Source of the DNA: Leifsonia sp. 71-9 | GTDB taxonomy: Bacteria > Actinomycetota > Actinomycetes > Actinomycetales > Microbacteriaceae | Assembly (NCBI RefSeq): GCF_001898805.1 | Contig: NZ_MKVJ01000022.1 | Coordinates: 166,761-207,614, forward strand | DNA: 40,854 bases | Reading direction: 5' to 3' | In this document: piece by piece, positions 14,371 to 21,313 of the stretch | Layout of the letters: each line of letters starts with the position of its first letter | Position numbering within the stretch: the stretch's first letter is position 1 | The notes under the pieces: generated by a model | Database searches by the model: none | What the model saw: the letters and a program-made list of their open reading frames with translations, nothing else | What the model was told of the DNA's origin: nothing | Program-made: the position numbers and the translations under genes

Positions 14371-15804
14371 GCGAGCCCGCAGGAGCACCGTCACGCCGGC
14401 GCCGGCGACCGCGAGCGCGGCCACGCCGAGGAAGAGCAGCTGGAATCCGCCCGCCGTCGCGTCCGCCGGTGCGGATCCCGAGGCCACGAGCGACGCCGTC
14501 TGGGCCGCCGCGATCCCGCCGAGCACGGCCAGGCCGAGGGCGCCGCCGATCTGCTGGCTGGTGTTCACCAATCCACTCGCGAGCCCCGACTCGGCCTCGC
14601 CCACTCCGCGCACGGCGAGCTGCGTGGCGGTCACGAACGTCGCCCCGAGGGCGACCCCGATGACGACGCTCGGGAGGATGAAGCCGGTCACGAGCCCGCT
14701 CCGTCCGGCCAGGGCGAACCAGACGACGCCCACCGCCAGCAGCACGAGCGCGCCGACCAGGGTCGGCCGGAGCCCGGCCCGCGCCACGACCGCCGGGATG
14801 CCGCCCGCCACCGCGACGAGGGCGAGCGCGAGGGGCAGCTGGCTCAGTCCGGCACTGAGGGCGTCGAGCCCGAGCACCTCCTGCAGGTACACCGAGAGCG
14901 CGAAGAACAGCGCGACGGTCGACCCGCCGACGAGCAGCATGGCCACGTTGCCCGCGGCGGCGTCCCGATTGCGGAAGAACCCGAACGGGAGCAGCGGATG
15001 CGCGACGCGGCGCTCCACGAGGACGAACGCCGCGAGCAGCACTACGGCGCCGGCCGCGAGGGCGATGACGATCGGGTGCGTCCAGCCCAGGACCCCTCCC
15101 TCGCTCAGGGCGGCCACGGCCGCCGCGAGGCCGAGGGTCGCCGTGACGGCGCCGGCCAGGTCGATCCGCTGACCGCTCGTGCGCGGGTCGCGGGAGAGCA
15201 GGCGCGGCAGCACGAGGACGACCGCGATCCCGATGGGGACGTTGACGAAGAACACCGACGGCCAGCCGAACGAGGCCGTGAGCACGCCGCCCAGGAGCAC
15301 ACCGGCGGCGCTCCCCATCCCGGCGACCGCGCCCCACACGCCGAGCGCCTTGCCACGTGCGGCGCCGTCGGGGAAGAGGAGCGTGAGCAGAGCGAGCGCG
15401 GCCGGGGCCAGGAGGGCGGCGAACCCGCCCTGCAGGGCACGGGCGGCCAGCAGCATCCCACCGCTCGGCGCGAGTCCGGCGAGCAGCGACGCAGCGGCGA
15501 ACCCGGTCACGCCGACGAGGAAGACGCGGCGGTGGCCGAAGCGGTCGGCGAGCCGGCCGCCCAGCAGGAGCAGGCCGCCGAACGGCAGCACGTACGCGGT
15601 CACGACCCAGGTGAGGGCGGAGGTGTCGAGCTGGAGGGCGGCGCCCACGCTGGGGAGGGCGATGTTCACGATCGACGCGTCCAGGATGACGAGGAACTGC
15701 GCGAAGGCGAGCACCGTCAGGGCCCACCACGGATGGGCGGACCGGGCCGGAGGCGTGGATCCGACGGACGATGCCGAGGCGTCTGTGCCGGTGGAGGTGA
15801 CCAT
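14365..15804 (-). CDS. DHA2-type MFS drug exporter
   Basis: The 479-residue protein has about 14 hydrophobic helices, as in the DHA2 (EmrB/QacA) group. The first helix carries LVILDASIVNIALPSVGAAL, the antiporter hallmark with its membrane-embedded Asp. The loop GGRLADRFGHRRVFLVG is MFS motif A and WVVTAYVLPFGGLLLL is helix 2. The ATG at 15804 has AAAGGA 8 nt upstream; the TTG at 15834 is in frame but lies inside the operator. The upstream, co-directional TetR gene and the GAGTGAT operator indicate drug- or metabolite-inducible efflux. Confidence 0.92.
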   Translation of the reverse strand: MVTSTGTDASASSVGSTPPARSAHPWWALTVLAFAQFLVILDASIVNIALPSVGAALQLDTSALTWVVTAYVLPFGGLLLLGGRLADRFGHRRVFLVGVTGFAAASLLAGLAPSGGMLLAARALQGGFAALLAPAALALLTLLFPDGAARGKALGVWGAVAGMGSAAGVLLGGVLTASFGWPSVFFVNVPIGIAVVLVLPRLLSRDPRTSGQRIDLAGAVTATLGLAAAVAALSEGGVLGWTHPIVIALAAGAVVLLAAFVLVERRVAHPLLPFGFFRNRDAAAGNVAMLLVGGSTVALFFALSVYLQEVLGLDALSAGLSQLPLALALVAVAGGIPAVVARAGLRPTLVGALVLLAVGVVWFALAGRSGLVTGFILPSVVIGVALGATFVTATQLAVRGVGEAESGLASGLVNTSQQIGGALGLAVLGGIAAAQTASLVASGSAPADATAGGFQLLFLGVAALAVAGAGVTVLLRARR

Positions 15805-15824
15805 GAGGGCGATCCTTTCACTGT

Positions 15825-15844
15825 GAGTGATCAATCAATCACTC
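15825..15844. promoter_or_regulatory. TetR operator upstream of the MFS exporter
   Basis: GAGTGAT, CAATCA, ATCACTC is a 7-6-7 inverted repeat. The same GTGAGTGA core lies at the TetR gene's own start (16450-16469), which supports a shared regulator. Confidence 0.7.
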
Positions 15845-15897
15845 TTGAGGGGTGGAGCAACGGGTGGTCGGGCGAGGAGGGAAGCGGGCCGGCTCCG

Positions 15898-16449
15898 TCA
15901 GGGGTGACGGATGCCGCGGGTGAGCGTGCGCGCCCACTCGTCGGGGAGGTCGTCGAGACCGAGGGTCACCGTGAGGTGGCACAACTGCCCCCATGCGATG
16001 AAGTGCTGGATGGCGGCGCCGTCCGCGCCCGAGCGCGTGGCGGCGAACCGCGTCACTCGCGCGAGGCCGCGGCGCAGCGCGTCGTGGATCTCCGGCACGT
16101 CGGCCGCGGATTGCGCGTGCACCTGCAGCATGAGGAGCGAGCGGTCGGCGATCAATTCGGCGTAGGCGAGGCCCATGGCGTCCAGGATCTCGTCCGGGGT
16201 GCCGTCGGAGACCGTGCGCGCTCCGCGTTCGAGGGCCTCCTCGATGAGCTCGAAGCAGCGGTCGAGGGCGGCGACGAAGAGGCTCTCCTTGCCGGGGAAC
16301 AGTTTGAAGACGTACGCGGGGGAGATGTCGGCATCCGTCGCGACGGCGGCGATGGGCGTGCCGAGGTAGCCGGTGCGGGCGAAGGCGGTGATCGCGCTGG
16401 CGAGCACCGCCTCGCGGCGGTCGTCGGCGGTGGAGAGTGTTCGTGCCAT
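15898..16449 (-). CDS. TetR/AcrR family transcriptional regulator
   Basis: The 183-residue protein has a helix-turn-helix at about residues 14-55 (AVLASAITAFARTGYLGTPI, then ADISPAYVFKLFPGKESLF) and a TetR-type ligand domain. The ATG at 16449 is preceded by TACAGT and 7 nt, and that -10 box is the spacer of an inverted repeat, so autorepression is likely. It lies 93 bp upstream of the MFS exporter on the same strand; both carry GTGAGTGA-type operators. The ligand is probably a substrate of the exporter (inference). Confidence 0.92.
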   Translation of the reverse strand: MARTLSTADDRREAVLASAITAFARTGYLGTPIAAVATDADISPAYVFKLFPGKESLFVAALDRCFELIEEALERGARTVSDGTPDEILDAMGLAYAELIADRSLLMLQVHAQSAADVPEIHDALRRGLARVTRFAATRSGADGAAIQHFIAWGQLCHLTVTLGLDDLPDEWARTLTRGIRHP

Positions 16450-16469
16450 GTGAGTGACTGTACACTCAC
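16450..16469. promoter_or_regulatory. TetR operator at its own promoter, enclosing the -10 box
   Basis: GTGAGTG, ACTGTA, CACTCAC is a 7-6-7 inverted repeat. The spacer, read on the minus strand, is TACAGT, the -10 box of the TetR gene; its start codon follows 7 nt later. Confidence 0.75.
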
Positions 16470-16519
16470 TCTTTCGCAAAGCACAACCCACACACGCCCG
16501 ATGGTCGGGGCGTGGATGC

Positions 16520-16525
16520 GAGAAT
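16520..16525 (+). promoter_or_regulatory. -10 box GAGAAT of the rhodanese gene (leaderless)
   Basis: GAGAAT, 6 nt, ATG at 16532. Its first base departs from TANNNT, but spacing is the same as at other starts here. Confidence 0.4.
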
Positions 16526-16531
16526 CGGCTC

Positions 16532-17365
16532 ATGCGCCCTCTCGTCTCCGCCTCCGACCTCGCCGCCGAACTGGCCTCCTCCACCCCTCCGCGACTGCTC
16601 GACGTCCGGTGGATACTGGGCGGACCTCCCGGGGCCGAGGAGTTCGAGCGGGGCCACATTCCCGGAGCGGTATACGTCGATCTCGACACCGAGCTCGCCG
16701 GCCATGGCGCGCCGACGGACGGACGGCATCCGCTGCCCGACGAGGACGAGTTCCAGGCCGCCGCGCGCCGGTGGGGGCTCGACGACGGGGACGCGGTCGT
16801 CGTGTACGACGACGTCTCCGGCACTTCCGCCTCCCGCGCATGGTGGCTGCTCCGTCACGCGGGTGTGAGCAGCGTCCGCGTGCTCGACGGCGGTCTCGCC
16901 GCGTGGAGGGCGGCCGGGGGCGCCGTCGAGACCGGGGCGTCCGTCCCGGAGCCGGGAGGCGTCTCGCTCGCCTTCGGCAGTCTCCCGACCATCGACGCGG
17001 ATCGTGCGGCGGACTTCCCGGCCGGCGGCGTGCTCCTCGACGCCCGTGCGGGGGAGCGGTTCCGCGGGGAGGTCGAGCCCGTCGATCCGCGCGCCGGCCA
17101 CATCCCGGGCGCGCGGAGCGCTCCCACCGTGGACTCGCTCGACGCCGAGGGCCTGCTCCTGCCGCCCGACCGGCTCGCCGAGCGTTTCGCCGCGTTCGGC
17201 GCCGTGCCCGGTGCGGCGGTCGCCGTCTACTGCGGCTCCGGCGTCACGGCCGCCCACACCGTGCTCGCGATGGAGGCCGCCGGCCTGCCGACGCCCGCGC
17301 TGTACCCGGGATCGTTCTCCGCCTGGTCCAACGACCCCTCCCGGCCGGTCGCGACCGGGGAGTGA
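16532..17365 (+). CDS. two-domain rhodanese, mercaptopyruvate/thiosulfate sulfurtransferase
   Basis: The 277-residue protein has two rhodanese domains. The N-terminal one (about 1-130) is inactive and carries FERGHIPGAVYVDLDTELAG; the C-terminal one (about 150-277) carries the active loop CGSGVTA with C234. A CGSGVTA loop is typical of 3-mercaptopyruvate sulfurtransferases, while thiosulfate-specific rhodaneses more often have CRKGVTA. It would transfer sulfane sulfur to cyanide or thiols in the cytoplasm. ATG 16532 is chosen since the in-frame 16454 start would run through the TetR operator. It precedes the cysteine-synthase-like operon by 92 bp; a functional link is only suggested. Confidence 0.93.
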   Translation: MRPLVSASDLAAELASSTPPRLLDVRWILGGPPGAEEFERGHIPGAVYVDLDTELAGHGAPTDGRHPLPDEDEFQAAARRWGLDDGDAVVVYDDVSGTSASRAWWLLRHAGVSSVRVLDGGLAAWRAAGGAVETGASVPEPGGVSLAFGSLPTIDADRAADFPAGGVLLDARAGERFRGEVEPVDPRAGHIPGARSAPTVDSLDAEGLLLPPDRLAERFAAFGAVPGAAVAVYCGSGVTAAHTVLAMEAAGLPTPALYPGSFSAWSNDPSRPVATGE

Positions 17366-17445
17366 ATCCGGGACGGCCGCCCGCGAGGCGACCCGCTCGG
17401 TTGTAATACGCGGCAACAGGCGAGCGCCCTCCCAGCGGGAGCGCC

Positions 17446-17451
17446 TAGTCT
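17446..17451 (+). promoter_or_regulatory. -10 box TAGTCT, leaderless start of the cysteine-synthase-like operon
   Basis: TAGTCT is followed by CCCTCC and the ATG at 17458. A short hairpin, CTCCC-AGC-GGGAG, lies just upstream (about 17429-17441) and could end transcripts from the rhodanese gene. Confidence 0.55.
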
Positions 17452-17457
17452 CCCTCC

Positions 17458-18480
17458 ATGACCACGCTCGACGTCCGCCCCTCCGACCTCCCCGGCGCCC
17501 TGCCGGAGGTCGAGGTCTGCGATTCCGTCGCGGCGCTCATCGGGAACACCCCCGTGGTGGAGCTGCACACGCTCACCCGCGGGCTGGCCTCCCGGGTGCT
17601 GGTCAAGCTCGAGGGCCGCAATCCCGGCGGCTCGTCGAAGGACCGCATCGCGCTCAACATGATCCGCACCGCGGAGGCGTCTGGCGCCCTCGCGCCCGGT
17701 GCCACAATCGTGGAGGCCACGAGCGGCAACACCGGGATCGGCTTGGCGCTCATCGGCCGGCTGACCGGGCATCCTGTGGTCATCGTGCACGCTGCGGACA
17801 TCTCGGACGAGAAGCGCAAGGTGCTCGCGGCGTACGGCGCCCGCCTGGTGGAGGCCGACTGGGAGGCCGCACCGGACGACCCGGCCAACCCGCGCGCCCT
17901 CGCTGACCGGATCGCCGCGGAGACGCCCGGCGCCTGGCGGCCGGCGCAGTTCGCCAACACCGCGAACCCGGACGCCCACTACCGCGGCACCGGCCCGGAG
18001 ATCTGGCGCCAGACCGGCGGCCAGGTCACCCACTTCGTCGCCTCGATCGGGACCGGCGGCACGGTCAGCGGCACCGGCCGCTTCCTCAAAGACGTCACCG
18101 GAGGCGCCGTGCGCGTCTACGGCGCCAACCCGGTCGGTTCCACCTACGGCGGCGGCCCCGCCGGGCGCATCCTCGTCGACGGCGTCGGCAGCGCGTGGCC
18201 GCGCGAGTTCTGGCCGGAGACCTTCGATCACGCGGTCGTGGACGAGGTCCACACCGTCGAGGACGCCGAGGTGTACCGTACGGTGCGCCGTCTGGCGGCC
18301 GAGGAGGCCCTCCTGCTCGGCCCCTCGTCGGGGCTGGCGGTCGCGGCCGCCCTGCGCATCGCCGAGCGGGCTCCTGCGGGATCCGTCGTCGTGGCGATCG
18401 CGCCGGACGGCGGCATCAACTACCTGACGAAGGCGTTCGACCCGCTGTGGCTGCAGGCCGCCGGCGTCGACGCCGACTGA
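17458..18480 (+). CDS. PLP-dependent cysteine synthase/cystathionine beta-synthase family enzyme
   Basis: The 340-residue protein carries the fold-type II PLP signature. K61 (NPGGSSKDRIALNMI) is the Schiff-base lysine, SGNTG at 89-93 binds substrate carboxylate, and the phosphate loop is GTGGTVSGTGRFL. The family makes or breaks C-S bonds by beta-replacement (O-acetylserine sulfhydrylase, CBS, 2,3-diaminopropionate synthase and others). No C-terminal CBS domain is present. It heads an operon with a flavin monooxygenase (21-nt gap) and a lyase-family protein, so a role in sulfur-containing amino-acid salvage rather than bulk cysteine synthesis is possible (inference). Confidence 0.93.
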   Translation: MTTLDVRPSDLPGALPEVEVCDSVAALIGNTPVVELHTLTRGLASRVLVKLEGRNPGGSSKDRIALNMIRTAEASGALAPGATIVEATSGNTGIGLALIGRLTGHPVVIVHAADISDEKRKVLAAYGARLVEADWEAAPDDPANPRALADRIAAETPGAWRPAQFANTANPDAHYRGTGPEIWRQTGGQVTHFVASIGTGGTVSGTGRFLKDVTGGAVRVYGANPVGSTYGGGPAGRILVDGVGSAWPREFWPETFDHAVVDEVHTVEDAEVYRTVRRLAAEEALLLGPSSGLAVAAALRIAERAPAGSVVVAIAPDGGINYLTKAFDPLWLQAAGVDAD

Positions 18481-18501
18481 CGACGCGGACGAAAGAGACA
18501 C

Positions 18502-19803
18502 ATGGCACTCCTCCATTTCGGCTGGTTCCTCGGTGCGGGCTTCGGCGTGCAAGGCTGGGGCGACCCGACGTACGGCGTCGGGTACGACTGGCGCCAGCCG
18601 CCGATCTACCAGGATGCGGCACGCACCTTCGAGGCGAGCGGGCTCGACCTGTTCATCATCGAGGACGGCGTCGCGGTCCCCGACACCTACGGCGGCAGCG
18701 CCGAGGTCAACCTCTCGGCCGCGCGTTTCGTCCCGAAGCACGATCCGCTCCCGCTCGTCCCGTACCTCCTGGGGGCGACGAGCAGGCTCGGCATCGTCCC
18801 GACGCTGAGCGCCAGCTTCTACGAGCCGTTCACGGCCGCGCGCCTGCTCAGCACCCTGCAGCACTTCGCGGGAGGCCGGCTCGGCTTCAACGTCGTGACC
18901 AGCGGCTCCGACCTCGCCGCCCAGAACTACGGGCTCGACAAGCAGATCGATCACGACCTCCGCTACGACCGCGCCGACGAGTGGGTGGACGTGGTCCGCA
19001 AGCTCTGGCGCAGCTGGGAGCCCGACGCGATCGTCGAGGACGCCGCGAACGGCGTGTTCGCCGACTTCCGCAAGGTGCATACCATCGACCACGAGGGCCG
19101 GTTCTTCCGGGTGCGCGGTCCGCTGAACACCGCTCCCGCCGCGGAGGAGCCCGTGATGGTCCAGGCCGGTGCGTCCGGCCGCGGGCGCGACTTCGCGGGC
19201 AAGAACTCGGACGTGGTGCTGGCCCTCGCCTCGACGGCCGAGCGGATGAAGGAGTACCGCGACAGCATCCGCGCCGTCGCGGTCGAGAACGGCCGCGACG
19301 CGGACGCCATCAAGGTCCTCTTCGTGGTGCAGCCGATCGTCACCGCGAACGCCGAGGAGACCAGGACCGTGCGGGCCGCCCGTGCCGAGCTGACCCAGGC
19401 CGCGATCGACGAGCAGCTCCAGTCGATCTCGTACCTCACCGGGGTCGACTTCAAGACGTTCGACCTCGACGCGCCGCTCCCCGAGCTCACGACCAACAGC
19501 AACCAGGGCACGCTCGACAACTTCGTCCGCTCGGCGCCGGCGGGCTCCACGCTGCGCGAGATCCTGCAGACCCGGGCGAAGAAGGACGGTCTGGCGATCG
19601 TCGGCACGCCCGACGAGATCGCGGACCACCTCGGCGAGCTGGGCGAGGCGGTCGGCGGCGACGGCTTCCTCTTCACCGGTCAGGTGCATCCCGCGAACGT
19701 GCACCGCACGCTCGACCCGCTCGTGCCCGCGCTCCGGCGTCGGGGCCTGCTGCGCAGCGAGCTGGGCGACGGCGGGCTGCGCCGCAACCTCCAGGACTTC
19801 TGA
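18502..19803 (+). CDS. LLM flavin-dependent monooxygenase, NtaA/SnaA/DszA type
   Basis: The 433-residue TIM-barrel enzyme starts HFGWFLGAGFGVQGWG and contains EASGLDLFIIED, SASFYEPFTAARLL, GGRLGFNVVTSGSDLAAQNY and QAGASGRGRDFAGKNSD. These are landmarks of the reduced-flavin monooxygenase subgroup with nitrilotriacetate, pristinamycin IIA and dibenzothiophene-sulfone monooxygenases. These enzymes use FMNH2 from a separate reductase; none is encoded nearby. Its stop overlaps the lyase gene start by one base (TGATG), so the two are translationally coupled. The substrate is unknown; the C-S or N-containing compound classes of the subgroup fit the sulfur-type neighbour. Confidence 0.9.
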   Translation: MALLHFGWFLGAGFGVQGWGDPTYGVGYDWRQPPIYQDAARTFEASGLDLFIIEDGVAVPDTYGGSAEVNLSAARFVPKHDPLPLVPYLLGATSRLGIVPTLSASFYEPFTAARLLSTLQHFAGGRLGFNVVTSGSDLAAQNYGLDKQIDHDLRYDRADEWVDVVRKLWRSWEPDAIVEDAANGVFADFRKVHTIDHEGRFFRVRGPLNTAPAAEEPVMVQAGASGRGRDFAGKNSDVVLALASTAERMKEYRDSIRAVAVENGRDADAIKVLFVVQPIVTANAEETRTVRAARAELTQAAIDEQLQSISYLTGVDFKTFDLDAPLPELTTNSNQGTLDNFVRSAPAGSTLREILQTRAKKDGLAIVGTPDEIADHLGELGEAVGGDGFLFTGQVHPANVHRTLDPLVPALRRRGLLRSELGDGGLRRNLQDF

Positions 19804-21269
19804 TGGCTGCTGCCGCGATCCGGTTCGGCGCCCCGGCCCCGCGGCCGGAGGACATCGCGGCCGTCGCCGACGGTGCGGTGGTGGAGCTGACGCCCGAGGC
19901 GCGCGAGACGCTCGCGGCCTCCCGTGCCGTCGTGGAGCACGCCATCGCTTCGGGCGAGCCGGTCTACGGCTTGAACCGTCGGCTGGGCGCCGGCCGCGAC
20001 GACGCGGTGGATCCGGAGGGGTTCGCCGCCTTCCAGCGACGCACCATCGCGAACCACCGCGGCGGGGTGGGCGATCCGCTCTCCGCGCGTGAGGCGCGCG
20101 CCGTCGTCGCCGCCCGGCTGGCCGGCTTCACGCGCGGGGGAGCCGGGGTGCGCCCCGTGCTCGCCCAGGCCTACGCCGACCTCCTGAACGCCGGGGTGGT
20201 GCCCCTGATCCCGTCGCGCGGCTCGGTCGGCGCGGCGGATCTGACCGCGCTGGCGGAGGTCGTGGCCGTGGTGACCGGCGACGGAACCGTCCTCGACGGC
20301 ACGGCGGCCGGAGCCCCGGCCGGGGACGCGCTGGCCGCCGCGGGGCTCGAGCCGCTCGACCCCGCCCCGCACGAGGCCCTCGCCGCCCTCAGCTCCAACG
20401 CCTACAGCATCGGCGTCGGCTCCCTCGCGCTGCTCGACGCGGAGGCGCTGACCGTCGTCGCCGACCACGCCGTCGCGCTCTCCTTGGAGGCCGCCGCCGC
20501 GGCGGGCCCCGCCGGCAACCCCAGCCCGTACACGGCCGTTGTGGCCGAGGCCCGCGGCGGGCGGGGGCAGATCGACTCGGCCGCCGCGATCCGCGAGGCG
20601 CTCGACGGCAGCGTGCTGCACGACTCCGCGCGCCCGGTGACCGTGCAGGATCCCCTCGCCTTCCGCAGCGCACCGCAGCTGCACGGAGCGCTCCGGGAGG
20701 CCGTCGAGCGCGTCCGCACCGAGCTCGAGGTGGAGCTCGCCGCGCGCAGCGAGAACCCGGTCGTGGACATCGCGTCGGATCGCCTGGTCTCGGGCGGCAA
20801 CTTCCAGGCCCTCCCGCTCGCGCTCGCCTTCGAGGGCCTGCGCCTCGCGATCGCGCACGTCGCGGCGGCGTCCGAACGGCGCACCGCCGCGCACTCCGTC
20901 GCGCTGGCACCGGCGCGGGCCGACGGCCGGACGCGCGTCGCCGGGCTGCTGCTGTACTCCGCCGCGTCCGCCGCCGCCGAGCTCAAGCAGCTGGCCGTCC
21001 CCGCCACCCTCGGCAGCACGACGCTCTCCGGCGTGGAGGACCACTCCTCCTTCGCACCGCTCGCGCTGCGTCTCGCTCAGCGCTCGCTCGCGCTGGCGGC
21101 CGAGGTCTTCGCCGCGGAGGCGCTGCACGCCGCCGAGCTCCTCCACGTGAACGGAGCCCTCCCGGCCGGTGCCGTGACCGGTCCGCTGGCGGTGCGCCTG
21201 GAGGAGCTGATCGCCTCCGGAGCGCCCGCTCGGAATCTCGTTCACGACGCAGCGGCCATACTCCGCTAG
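19803..21269 (+). CDS. aromatic amino acid lyase (HAL/PAL) family protein without the MIO triad
   Basis: The 488-residue protein follows the histidine/phenylalanine ammonia-lyase fold throughout: YGLNRRLG (Y55; family YGxNTGFG), RGSVGAADLTALA, VQDPLAFRSAPQ, SGGNFQALPLA, and EDHSSFAPL near the C-terminus. In active lyases GSVGASGDLAPL supplies the Ala-Ser-Gly that cyclises to the MIO cofactor. Here the codons read GSVGAADL, so Ser and Gly are missing with a one-residue deletion in an otherwise intact frame. TGF of the substrate loop is RRL. It is likely not an ammonia-lyase but a MIO-independent enzyme or binding protein working with the monooxygenase upstream (coupled, TGATG). The family call is firm; activity is unknown. 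Confidence 0.88.
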   Translation: MAAAAIRFGAPAPRPEDIAAVADGAVVELTPEARETLAASRAVVEHAIASGEPVYGLNRRLGAGRDDAVDPEGFAAFQRRTIANHRGGVGDPLSAREARAVVAARLAGFTRGGAGVRPVLAQAYADLLNAGVVPLIPSRGSVGAADLTALAEVVAVVTGDGTVLDGTAAGAPAGDALAAAGLEPLDPAPHEALAALSSNAYSIGVGSLALLDAEALTVVADHAVALSLEAAAAAGPAGNPSPYTAVVAEARGGRGQIDSAAAIREALDGSVLHDSARPVTVQDPLAFRSAPQLHGALREAVERVRTELEVELAARSENPVVDIASDRLVSGGNFQALPLALAFEGLRLAIAHVAAASERRTAAHSVALAPARADGRTRVAGLLLYSAASAAAELKQLAVPATLGSTTLSGVEDHSSFAPLALRLAQRSLALAAEVFAAEALHAAELLHVNGALPAGAVTGPLAVRLEELIASGAPARNLVHDAAAILR

Positions 21270-21313
21270 TTTCTCCCTGGGGCTCGATCGTCGGGCGAGG
21301 AAGGTGTCAGCCG

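Noticed and set aside
20215-20260. Sequencing error as the cause of the missing MIO triad
   Set aside because: Removing Ser-Gly for one residue keeps the frame, and the second substrate-loop change (NRRLG) is independent, so genuine divergence is more likely.
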